From positions 944,501-1,008,500 of the forward strand of contig JADKJC010000002.1 of the NCBI GenBank assembly GCA_016722465.1: DNA of 64,000 nt, in the 5' to 3' direction. The notes under the pieces are model-generated. The model was not told the DNA's origin. It ran no database searches and worked only from the letters and a program-made list of their open reading frames with translations. The position numbers were made by a program, and so were the translations under genes. Below are positions 26,616 to 34,909 of the stretch, one piece after another; positions within the stretch are counted from its first letter, which is position 1, and the number at the start of each line of letters is the position of its first letter. The DNA comes from Chitinophagaceae bacterium. GTDB lineage: Bacteria > Bacteroidota > Bacteroidia > Chitinophagales > Chitinophagaceae.

Positions 26616-27857
26616 TTACCGCATCATACAACTGATATTGGCAATGGGTAAAAACGAAACTGTTTTAAAATTTTTATCCAGTACGCAACGCATACCGTAG
26701 TTCAAAATCACATTACGGCTGATGCGCCAGTCGCCGCCGAAGTTGATGATGTATGGGTGCACTACGTCCCACTTAACGGTGCTGGTTACCACCGTTTTCC
26801 CATCGGGCAAATCGAGTACATCATTTAGCGCCTGCAGTGGCGTTTTGAGTGATTTGGCCTCCCTGATGAATTCTGCAAAGAAATTGAATACAGGTCCGCC
26901 GTAACGGAAGTTGATACCAAACGTAAAGAGTTTGTTGGCGGCGATGGCCTGCTGTATATTTTCATTGCCAGATACATCATCCTTTACAGTAAAGGTTAAC
27001 TCCTCTTCATAAAACGAGGACCGGATCAATGCGGATATCAGGCCCCGTTTGCCAACACCAAAACCAAAGTTGAGCCACAGCGCATTGCCAGTATTACGGT
27101 TGAGCGAAAGCTTGCCCAACGAGCCGGCACTATCGGTACTGTAACTGTATATTTTTCCAAAGGCCAGGTCTACATAAGCAGCATTCCAGTTATCGCTTAC
27201 AAATTGTGCTGCCTGGTTTTGTATGGCAGTGTTTCTCCTGCTGTAAAAACTGGTGAGTTGTGCATCATTGTTTCTCAGCTCTTCTCTTTTTGCAGCCAGC
27301 TCCGATGGTTTTACAATACTATCCAATGCAAGCAGTATCTCTTTCTCTTTTTGTTTTAACTGCAGCAATTCCTCATCAAATGTTTTTTGTATGTCGTCAT
27401 ACACACCTTTCATTAATAATGGGTCCCTTTGTTTATACAAACTCATTTTTAATGCCCCGCCGATACGGCGTTCGTTGTTATCACCCAGGGCGGTGCCTAA
27501 TGAAAGATCAAGCGAAGCCATCATTCGTTGAAATGTATTTGCCTGCTGGTATTTAGCCAGGTTTTTCCTATTGTAAAAAAGTTCCCACACCGGTTGTGCC
27601 TGTATGGACAGGTTTGGATTTACCTTCCAGTTTTTCAATGACCAGTCTACTTTAAAATCCTTGATATCTGCCGTACGGGCTACCTGGCTGGGTGCTGCAC
27701 CCATCAAATCAAACAAAGGAGAAGTAGGTATGGCCAGTTCTCTTGGAACCAGTTTGCTATTGGCTGCATCAGCGTTGTATTGGGCTCTTGAGCTGTTGGC
27801 ACTGATGATCAACAGCAGTAAAAAACAGCACTGTAAACAAAAAAAAATATTCTTCAT
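26616..27857 (-). CDS. Secreted or outer-membrane protein with a coiled-coil segment
   Basis: A 413-residue protein with a signal peptide (ending SSRAQ). The N- and C-terminal parts show alternating strands that look like a beta-barrel, and the last residues (LPIANISCMMR) may be a terminal strand. Residues ~155-205 form a charged coiled coil (LQLKQKEKEILLALDS). It is the first gene of the four-gene secreted cluster and diverges from the LuxR-type regulator at 28083 across 225 bp. Confidence 0.65.
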   Translation of the reverse strand: MKNIFFCLQCCFLLLLIISANSSRAQYNADAANSKLVPRELAIPTSPLFDLMGAAPSQVARTADIKDFKVDWSLKNWKVNPNLSIQAQPVWELFYNRKNLAKYQQANTFQRMMASLDLSLGTALGDNNERRIGGALKMSLYKQRDPLLMKGVYDDIQKTFDEELLQLKQKEKEILLALDSIVKPSELAAKREELRNNDAQLTSFYSRRNTAIQNQAAQFVSDNWNAAYVDLAFGKIYSYSTDSAGSLGKLSLNRNTGNALWLNFGFGVGKRGLISALIRSSFYEEELTFTVKDDVSGNENIQQAIAANKLFTFGINFRYGGPVFNFFAEFIREAKSLKTPLQALNDVLDLPDGKTVVTSTVKWDVVHPYIINFGGDWRISRNVILNYGMRCVLDKNFKTVSFLPIANISCMMR

Positions 27858-28082
27858 ATTAAACTATTTGACAACTTACTGATTGGTCAAAAGTGAGAAA
27901 CAATACACATTGAAACAATAGCTAATACTAGCCGGTTGCCATTCAACAATTTTATATTAATTTCCCTGCAGGTTCTTTTCAAATGGAAACAGCAATAAAC
28001 ACAGCCAACAGAACAGAAAAATCAAAACTATTATTACAAACAACAAAGCCCAATAGGGATTTATACCTACTCCTTTAAAATC

Positions 28083-28886
28083 ATGCGCAACAACAAACCC
28101 ATTTTAACACCTGTAAAAAGAGAAGACTTCAAAGAGAATTTTGGTGGTAACACAGCTGTGGAGAATATCCAGCCGCAGGAGTATTTTCAACCAACCATCA
28201 ACCTGTTTAAGAAACTGGCAGTAGGCAAATACTTTTGGTTTATAGCGGATACTGCAAAAGGAATTTTTCATTCTTCAGGTGGTATGCTGGATAAGATTCT
28301 TCCAATAAAAGGTCAGGATATGGCAAACAACTCCCCTGAATTCCTTTTCAGGAATAGTCACCCGGATGATATCACCAGGATGTTTTCATTTACCAACTAC
28401 TGGATATTATTTTTTATGGGGCTGCCGCCAGAACGAAAGCGCCACGTACATCCTACCATTTACATACGAATGCTAAACCCGGAGCAACAATATAAGTGGG
28501 TAATGGTGCAATATGCAGATAATATAACAGATGCAGAAGGAAGAATCGCTTACGGGCTAACGTTCGTAACAGATATCTCACACATAAAAAAAGACGGTGC
28601 TGCCATGATGAGCATACTTGACAGTTATGACGAAAGTTGCCAGCATTTTTTTTGTGCAGATGGCAACACATTTCCGGATACCAGTATGGTATTGCCCAAC
28701 GTAAGTAACAGGGAAATAGAAGTACTGAAATACCTGGCCATTGGCTACAGCAGCAAACAGATTGCAGCAGAATTAAACATCGCTGTTAAAACAACCGACA
28801 ACCACCGGCAAAACCTGTTGCGGAAAACCAATACCAAATCGTCGGGTGAGCTGGTGGCTTATGGAATTAATATGGGGTATATTTAA
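28083..28886 (+). CDS. LuxR-type transcriptional regulator with a PAS-like sensor
   Basis: A 267-residue protein. The C-terminal ~65 residues are a LuxR/GerE helix-turn-helix (VSNREIEVLKYLAIGYSSKQ, then AAELNIAVKTTDNHRQNLL). The N-terminal region ends in a PAS-like pattern (WVMVQYADNITDAEGRIAYG, then LTFVTDISHI). There is no receiver domain. It is divergent from the secreted cluster and convergent with the NarL-type regulator, so the secreted genes are candidate targets. Confidence 0.82.
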   Translation: MRNNKPILTPVKREDFKENFGGNTAVENIQPQEYFQPTINLFKKLAVGKYFWFIADTAKGIFHSSGGMLDKILPIKGQDMANNSPEFLFRNSHPDDITRMFSFTNYWILFFMGLPPERKRHVHPTIYIRMLNPEQQYKWVMVQYADNITDAEGRIAYGLTFVTDISHIKKDGAAMMSILDSYDESCQHFFCADGNTFPDTSMVLPNVSNREIEVLKYLAIGYSSKQIAAELNIAVKTTDNHRQNLLRKTNTKSSGELVAYGINMGYI

Positions 28887-28911
28887 AGCTGGAAGGTGTA
28901 AGGCGGTTTTC

Positions 28912-29538
28912 TTACACCAGTTTTTGCTGATGGGCCAGTGCAACAGCTTCGCCAAGAGAATGTACCTGTAGTTTTTCGTAGATTTTTTTTACATGATTGT
29001 TGACCGTAAAATAACTGATGCCCATTTTATCAGCGATCATTTTATAACTAAGGCCCTGCGCCAGCAGCTTAAGTGTTTCTGATTCCTTGTTGGTGAGGTT
29101 ATAGTTTTGCGTTGGCGGCTGGCTGCTGAAATAGCGCATTACTTTTAATGCAATCGAAGGGCTCATGCTGGCACCACCGTTCATCACTTCATCAATACTT
29201 TGTGTGATCTGGTTAATGGAAGCGGTTTTTAAAATATATCCTTCTGCGCCTGCCTGTATAGCTGCAAATACTTTATCGTCATCATCAAAAGCAGTTTGCA
29301 TAATTACTTTTATGTGCGGATAATGTTGCTTTACTAAACGCACGCCACCGATACCATCTAACACCGGCATTTCAATATCCATCAAAATAATATCAGGCTG
29401 CACGGCTGCAATATCTTCTGCAATATTGGTACAGTTTTCAAAGCTGCCGGCAAATTCATATCCGGGCGATAATTGCATCAGCGCCTGCAGGCTTTCCCTT
29501 CTTGCTTTATTATCATCATATACTGCTATCCTTACCAT
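28912..29538 (-). CDS. NarL/FixJ-family response regulator
   Basis: A 208-residue protein with a receiver domain (D8-D9, phospho-acceptor D54 in IILMDIEMP) and a C-terminal LuxR helix-turn-helix (LTNKESETLKLLAQGLSYKM). It starts 25 bp after the stop of the kinase at 29564, its likely partner. Confidence 0.92.
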   Translation of the reverse strand: MVRIAVYDDNKARRESLQALMQLSPGYEFAGSFENCTNIAEDIAAVQPDIILMDIEMPVLDGIGGVRLVKQHYPHIKVIMQTAFDDDDKVFAAIQAGAEGYILKTASINQITQSIDEVMNGGASMSPSIALKVMRYFSSQPPTQNYNLTNKESETLKLLAQGLSYKMIADKMGISYFTVNNHVKKIYEKLQVHSLGEAVALAHQQKLV

Positions 29539-29563
29539 ATTGTAAAAGTAACCTGTTGCTGTT

Positions 29564-30346
29564 TTAGTGGTTATGGCTAATTATAGCTATTGGGAAAGAA
29601 AATTCCACTGACACACCTTTGCCTGGCTCACTATGCACATTACTGTGGCCATGTAATTCCTTTACCCTGCTGTATAGATTTTTAAGCCCGTTGCCATTGG
29701 TTATTACAGTATTATCAAAACCTTTCCCATTATCCTGTATCAAAATAAAGAGCCATTCATTCCGATAGTGCATACTTATTTCCAGTGTTGAACATTCAGC
29801 ATATTTTACCACATTGTTGGCCGCCTCCTTACAAATAAGATAGCTATTCTTTTGTTGCAACAAGCTAAGATTTTTCTGTGCTGCTTCAGGTGCAGCCTCA
29901 ATGGAAAAATCAATACTTTGGGTGCCGGCAATATCTGCTACATAAACCTGTACCTTATCGGCAAGGCTCTGCACCGTATTATTTCCCGGTTTAAACAACC
30001 AGGTCATATCCGATACTTTTGTTACAATATCATCAATATAAAAATTGATCTTTTCAGACATTACAGCGGCATTATTTTTTTTCCCGGCTCTGATCTGTTG
30101 CTGCAACAACTGGTTAAATAAATTGATACCACTTAAGGATGCGCCGATATCATCATGCAGATCCCTGCTCACCTGCATGAGCGTTTGCTCCCTTGTTTTA
30201 TAATGCGTTTCAATAATCTCCCTTTCTAATTTCAACTTTCGTTTACGGGAGGTATTGATCGATATTACAAATGCCGACAGCAGTGCCAGCAACAGCAAAA
30301 TGCTGCCGCCAACTGCTAAGTATATTTCGTATTCTGAAGGCAACAT
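29564..30346 (-). CDS. Short sensor histidine kinase (HisKA_3 type)
   Basis: A 260-residue kinase with one N-terminal membrane helix (about 8-30), the phospho-acceptor H64 in SRDLHDDIGASLSGI, and an ATPase domain with IQDNGKGFDN and NGNGLKNLYSRVKEL. No periplasmic sensor is present. Its start overlaps the end of the membrane protein at 30316 by 31 bp, so that protein is a good candidate for its sensory subunit. Confidence 0.9.
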   Translation of the reverse strand: MLPSEYEIYLAVGGSILLLLALLSAFVISINTSRKRKLKLEREIIETHYKTREQTLMQVSRDLHDDIGASLSGINLFNQLLQQQIRAGKKNNAAVMSEKINFYIDDIVTKVSDMTWLFKPGNNTVQSLADKVQVYVADIAGTQSIDFSIEAAPEAAQKNLSLLQQKNSYLICKEAANNVVKYAECSTLEISMHYRNEWLFILIQDNGKGFDNTVITNGNGLKNLYSRVKELHGHSNVHSEPGKGVSVEFSFPIAIISHNH

Positions 30347-30981
30347 ATAAATCCTAATGAAATAAACAGGTTGAACATAAAAGAAGCCAGCACCGGAAGA
30401 TATACAATGAAACGGTTCAAACTTTCACTAATATAATTTTCCAGTAAAAAATTATACATACTGTTCATAAATATAATTACTGAAAAGTAAACAATGAAAG
30501 CTATACAAAAAAAGTAAAACGGGCTCTTTGACAATGGCTCTGTTGATTCGCTTTTATTTTGCTCTAACAAATAAAGCAGTGAACAAACTATCACCAATAC
30601 GCTGCTCGCTAAAATACCAGGCGAATTGAATGCAACCGACCGAAAGGTATAGGAAAAGGTAAGTGGTATATTAATAAGTAAATACACGATGGATAAAATA
30701 CAGACAATCTTCCTGTAAAAAAATGTTTGTAATGCATGGTAGTAGTAATAACAAATACCAGCAACCCAGACAAGGAATGCAATATTATAGAGCCATAAAT
30801 TATTCCTGCGGTGATACCCAAGATAATGACCTGCAGCCTCATACAAAAATACAAATACAGCAAGCAACCCCATTATTTTAACGGGGCCGTTGCTGTTGCA
30901 TTTACGGAACGCTGCTATACCAAGCAGCATACTAATGAATAAGCAGGCAAGTGGAAAAAACCTTGAAAGCCAAATATTCAT
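30316..30981 (-). CDS. Polytopic membrane protein, possible sensor partner of the kinase
   Basis: A 221-residue protein with about seven membrane helices and no soluble domain. A start at 31014 is open, but it would overlap the upstream gene; MNIWLSRF at 30981 is preferred. It overlaps the histidine kinase gene by 31 bp, so the two are likely made together. The function is not recognised. Seven helices next to a sensor-less kinase suggest a detached 7TM input module. Confidence 0.65.
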   Translation of the reverse strand: MNIWLSRFFPLACLFISMLLGIAAFRKCNSNGPVKIMGLLAVFVFLYEAAGHYLGYHRRNNLWLYNIAFLVWVAGICYYYYHALQTFFYRKIVCILSIVYLLINIPLTFSYTFRSVAFNSPGILASSVLVIVCSLLYLLEQNKSESTEPLSKSPFYFFCIAFIVYFSVIIFMNSMYNFLLENYISESLNRFIVYLPVLASFMFNLFISLGFICCLQNTKYT

Positions 30982-30992
30982 ACCTGCAGTAT

Positions 30993-31355
30993 TTAGATAT
31001 ACAGTTTGCCACAATTTTTAGGGCAAAGACCGCTACTCTCTCCACCAGGTTCCAGCACAAAGGTTTCCTTATCATCTTTAATAACCAGCGCAATATTTAT
31101 CTGAAGTTCATCATTCTGCACTCTTTCATACGCTGTATCATCCTTTTGTAAACCACCCCGAAGTAACAAAAGGCCAACATTTATAGAAGACTGGCCCTTT
31201 GCATCAGCAATCCTTCTTGCATCTTTCACAAATGCTTCCAGGTAGTCGAGGTGAAAAAAGGCAGATAGTGTTTCATTGGGATGGGGCAGGCTTTCCAGAT
31301 ATGTTTTTTGTGTTGCTTCCAGCCTTGCAAGGTCTACTTTGTTTCCTAAATACAT
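30993..31355 (-). CDS. Hypothetical cytoplasmic protein
   Basis: A 120-residue soluble protein without signal peptide or membrane helix, ending in a Cys-containing tail (GLCPKNCGKLYI). I do not recognise it. It precedes the membrane protein and kinase genes in the same orientation by 11 bp and may be part of that operon. Confidence 0.55.
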   Translation of the reverse strand: MYLGNKVDLARLEATQKTYLESLPHPNETLSAFFHLDYLEAFVKDARRIADAKGQSSINVGLLLLRGGLQKDDTAYERVQNDELQINIALVIKDDKETFVLEPGGESSGLCPKNCGKLYI

Positions 31356-31391
31356 ATTGCTTGTTTTTATTGTTTATAATACTTATGGCAT

Positions 31392-31586
31392 CTAAGTTAA
31401 TTGATTGGCAACTAATCCCTTGCTACTAATAATAGCTATTGAAAAACGGCATTCAATCGTTACTCCCTTCCCTTCTACCGGCATAAGACTACAAGTGCCA
31501 TTTAGAAACCGGCAGCGCTGCTGAATATTTTGTAAGCCATTGCCGTGGTTTATTTGTGCCGGTTCATATTTAACAACAGGCTGGCT
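31392..31586 (-). pseudogene. Remnant of a HisKA_3-type histidine kinase (C-terminus)
   Basis: On the minus strand the frame reads a recognisable ATPase end: HGNGLQNIQQRCRFLNG, then VEGKGVTIECRFSIAI, ending at the TAG at 31392. It lines up with the end of the kinase at 29564 (NGNGLKNLYSRVKELHG ... GKGVSVEFSFPIAI). A stop codon at 31587-31589 precedes it and no kinase N-terminus remains upstream. It is the only recognisable content of the 479-bp gap 31356-31834. Probably the relic of a tandem kinase duplication. Confidence 0.75.
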
Positions 31587-31834
31587 TTAGGTTTCAAAGT
31601 TCCAGCGTAACTAATCATGTGGTTTAAGGCTCAATAGTCAATCAAATAATTCCAGGCAAGCAGCTCATATTTATCAAAATAAATATATCATTTATTTGTG
31701 TATGAAATTGATTTATTTAAACCAATGAAAAAAGAATTAAAAAGAAGTGCTTCTTTTTTAAGCTTTAATTTATATGCAGCATACATATCAATTTACGCAT
31801 TACATTTGCTGCTGAAATTCTTATTACAACCGAA

Positions 31835-33229
31835 ATGAAACCGCTTAACTCCTTAATACTGGCAACTATTTTATGCTTTTTCAATATTACCCTGCTATTT
31901 GCACAACCCTCTTTTGAATACAAGCCTGTAAAAGACGACTCCCTCGAACTACTCAGCCTGCAAAAAGCCATCCGGGCACAGTTTGAGAAAGACAGCCTTT
32001 CTATCAATGGTGAAAATAAAAAATACATCCTTGCCATTTACAAAGACAGGTTCCGGGAAATCAATGAACTGTTTGAAGACAAAGAACCCATTGCTGCAGC
32101 AGAAGTTAATACATTTCTTACCGGCATTGCCAGCGAGGTGGTTAACAAAAACCCGGACCTGAAAAAGCTGGCTCCCAGGATCATTTTCAGCAGGGCTTAC
32201 TGGCCCAACGCCTACAGCACCGGCGAGGGCACCATTGTTTTTAATATTGATCTTTTTGTGAAACTGCAGAATGAAAGCCAGGTAGCGTTTGTGCTTTGTC
32301 ATGAGCTGGCGCACCTGTTTCTTGACCACAGTAATAAAAAAATCAGCAAATACATCAGCACGGTTTACTCAGATGATTTCCAGCAAAAACTAAAGGAGCT
32401 GAAAAAGCAGCAGTATGATAAAAAAGCAGAACTGGACAAACTTGAAATGGGCATTGCCTTTAAGAGCTTCCGCCACAGCCGTGATTTTGAAAGTGAAGCA
32501 GATTCTGCAGGCCTGAAATTTTTGAAGAATACCCGGTATGATTGTAAAGAGGCCCTTAGCTGCCTTGCCTTGCTGGATGAGATAGATGAAGAGAAGATTG
32601 ATTTCACTATGCAGTTACCCAAAGTTTTTTCTTTTAGTGAATACCCATTCAAAAAAAGATGGCTGGAAAAGGAAGCGGCATTTTTTGGTGTAACAGCAGA
32701 CAATAAAGAAAAAAAGCCGATTGATGACTCGTTGAAAACGCACCCCGATTGCAAAGTAAGGATCAAAACACTCACCCCATTATTTGAACAACTGCACCTG
32801 CAGGGCGGCCAGCAGTTTGTACAAAACCAGCAGCTGTTCAATCAACTGCAGCAGCAATTTGCTTTTGAAGAAACCAATTACTGTTTTACAAAAAAACATG
32901 TTTCAAAAAGCCTGTTCAATGCCATCTGCCTGCTGGATAAACACCCGGGCAATGCGTACCTGGTAACACTTGCCGGCAAATGTTTCAATGAGTTTTATGA
33001 AAAACAAAAAAATCATCATCTCAACAATATCGTTGACCGGCCATCGCCTTTCAAAGAAAAAAATTACAATACCCTGCTGGAGTTCATCAGTCGCCTGTCG
33101 CTTACAGATATCAGCAGCCTGGGATACAACTTCATGAAGCAATACAGTGGCTCATTTGAAGGCAATGAAGATTTTAAGAAAGTGTTTGAGCAAAGCAAAA
33201 AGAATTACGAAGAAGCAACCAAAAACTAA
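31835..33229 (+). CDS. Exported M48-family metallopeptidase
   Basis: A 464-residue zinc peptidase with a signal peptide (ending LLFAQ). The zinc motif is CHELAHLFLDH (H156, E157, H160), and a third-ligand helix follows in ESEADSAG. No membrane helices remain after the signal, so it probably acts in the periplasm on misfolded or surface proteins (compare BepA and LoiP). A long C-terminal tail with helical repeats has no obvious family. The downstream secreted protein starts 28 bp later. Confidence 0.88.
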   Translation: MKPLNSLILATILCFFNITLLFAQPSFEYKPVKDDSLELLSLQKAIRAQFEKDSLSINGENKKYILAIYKDRFREINELFEDKEPIAAAEVNTFLTGIASEVVNKNPDLKKLAPRIIFSRAYWPNAYSTGEGTIVFNIDLFVKLQNESQVAFVLCHELAHLFLDHSNKKISKYISTVYSDDFQQKLKELKKQQYDKKAELDKLEMGIAFKSFRHSRDFESEADSAGLKFLKNTRYDCKEALSCLALLDEIDEEKIDFTMQLPKVFSFSEYPFKKRWLEKEAAFFGVTADNKEKKPIDDSLKTHPDCKVRIKTLTPLFEQLHLQGGQQFVQNQQLFNQLQQQFAFEETNYCFTKKHVSKSLFNAICLLDKHPGNAYLVTLAGKCFNEFYEKQKNHHLNNIVDRPSPFKEKNYNTLLEFISRLSLTDISSLGYNFMKQYSGSFEGNEDFKKVFEQSKKNYEEATKN

Positions 33230-33257
33230 TATTTTTAAAAATTAACCAATCAACCAA

Positions 33258-33923
33258 ATGAACATGAGAAAAAAAACAACGTTTTTTTTACTGGTTTTGA
33301 TAGCTGGCAGTTTACAATTGCAGGCCCAGAACAAAATCAGTTTTGAAAATGTGCGCCAAACCTATATCCGCAACTCGGGCCAGATAATGGACGGCGAAGA
33401 ACTGAAAGGGTATTTTACTTTTTATGTAACAGACAAAAAAGACAGGAAAACAAATGCCTATGCCATACAGATTGTAGATAACAATCTTAATAAGATAAAG
33501 GAAATTGAGTTTGAAGACGATAAAAACATTGTGGTGCTGGAAAGCAGCTACAATGGCAATTCCATCATGTTTCTTTTTTACAACAGTAAAGAGAAAACAC
33601 TCGAATACAGAACTTATGGCTTTGATGGCAAACAAAAAAGCACCTACACCAAAGAGCTTAACAACAGAACAAAATGGCTGATTGAATCTACTTACGGCAG
33701 CAAATCGGAAGAAGGCCAAAACGAAGCCATCTTCAGTGTTGGCAATGTTGGCTTTACTACCGTAATACCGGTTAAGGAAGGCAAATACTATAGCTATGAA
33801 GTAAATTTCTTTTTACCGACCGCAACAAGCAATGGACCTTTGAAGCAGCAGAAGAACAGGAAGATAAAATTTCCAATGCACTGTACCTGGGCGCTACCGA
33901 TTCACTGGTGGTATATGAAGTGA
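33258..33923 (+). CDS. Secreted hypothetical protein, 5' part of a frameshifted gene
   Basis: Begins with a signal peptide (ending LQAQ) and repeated short beta units. The frame ends in nonsense (FPMHCTWALPIHWWYMK). Adding one T to the T5 run at 33810-33814 gives FFFTDRNKQWTFEAAEEQED, which continues in the next frame for another 340 residues. The complete protein is about 525 residues. No family recognised. It follows the M48 peptidase and may be its partner or substrate. Confidence 0.75.
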   Translation: MNMRKKTTFFLLVLIAGSLQLQAQNKISFENVRQTYIRNSGQIMDGEELKGYFTFYVTDKKDRKTNAYAIQIVDNNLNKIKEIEFEDDKNIVVLESSYNGNSIMFLFYNSKEKTLEYRTYGFDGKQKSTYTKELNNRTKWLIESTYGSKSEEGQNEAIFSVGNVGFTTVIPVKEGKYYSYEVNFFLPTATSNGPLKQQKNRKIKFPMHCTWALPIHWWYMK

Positions 33924-34834
33924 TCAAACAAAAAAGATTGATGAGTAAAGAAGCCCATTCCTGGTTACTCGGGCTGAATATCTATACCGGTAAAAAGCAG
34001 TTTGAAGTTTCTACAGAGGCGGAAGACTTTAAGTTTTTCCCGATGAATATTGTACCCTTGGCCGGCAAATCAGAATTTATGCTGCTGGGTACTTATTACG
34101 AACCGGAGGGCAGGGTAGCAAAAGATGCCAGCCTTGGATTGGCTTCCTGGAGATTCAATACTGCAGGTAAAGTAGTTTCGAAAAAATACAATTCATGGGA
34201 AGGGCCCATAGGTAAATATTTACCAACCGATGCCAAAGGAAAGGTTGCAGATGTTGGATACATTTATTTTCACAAAGTATTGCAAACAGAAGATGGAAAA
34301 TTCTTTGCGGTGGGTGAAGGTTATAAAAAAGTGGTAAGCGGTTTTGGTGTGGCTGCAGGCATATTGGGTGCAATGGGCGGCGGCGGCTCCAATGTAAGTA
34401 TGATGAAACTGAAAGTCACTGACATGATCATGCTGCAGTTTGATGAACAGTTTGACATTAAGAATGCAAAAATTTATGAAAAGAACAGCAACTCGGTAGA
34501 AATGCCGGCCGGCGCCAGTTATCTTACACCGCATACAATGGCTTTGATTGCTAAAAGCTACAAGGCATTCGACTACGACTTTACACAAACCGATAAAAAC
34601 CACACCCGTTTTTCAGTTGGCTACAGCGATTATGTTAAGGACGATGATTTTAAAGGGCGCACTTTTAATACCATCAGCTATATTGACGGAAAAGTTACAA
34701 CAGACAAAATCAACCTTCCTTCCAACAAAGCTACCTGGATGCGTATATTTCCGGCCAAGCCGGGTTTTATCATGATAATGGAATACTTTAAAAAAGCAAA
34801 AACCATTGATGTAAGACTGGAAAAACTGAATTGA
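33815..34834 (+). CDS. Secreted hypothetical protein, 3' part of a frameshifted gene
   Basis: Frame continuing from the T5 run at 33810-33814. It is beta-rich with a Gly-rich hydrophobic segment (GVAAGILGAMGGGGS) and ends in an extended strand (KAKTIDVRLEKLN). A start at 33908 has no support apart from being open. Function unknown. Confidence 0.72.
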   Translation, partial: TDRNKQWTFEAAEEQEDKISNALYLGATDSLVVYEVIKQKRLMSKEAHSWLLGLNIYTGKKQFEVSTEAEDFKFFPMNIVPLAGKSEFMLLGTYYEPEGRVAKDASLGLASWRFNTAGKVVSKKYNSWEGPIGKYLPTDAKGKVADVGYIYFHKVLQTEDGKFFAVGEGYKKVVSGFGVAAGILGAMGGGGSNVSMMKLKVTDMIMLQFDEQFDIKNAKIYEKNSNSVEMPAGASYLTPHTMALIAKSYKAFDYDFTQTDKNHTRFSVGYSDYVKDDDFKGRTFNTISYIDGKVTTDKINLPSNKATWMRIFPAKPGFIMIMEYFKKAKTIDVRLEKLN

Positions 34835-34855
34835 TAAAATCAGCTATAGAATATT

Positions 34856-34890
34856 AAAAAAGCGTCCCTAAATTTATTGGGGACGCTTTT
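34856..34890. terminator. Bidirectional terminator between convergent genes
   Basis: AAAAGCGTCCC at 34858-34868 pairs with GGGACGCTTTT at 34880-34890, with A and T runs on both sides. It serves both the secreted gene and the acyl-CoA dehydrogenase. Confidence 0.88.
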
Positions 34891-34909
34891 CGTTTCATGG
34901 GGAATTATT

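Noticed and set aside
31356..31834. Small RNA or riboswitch in the large gap
   Set aside because: The only recognisable content is the kinase remnant; no conserved RNA fold could be seen by eye.
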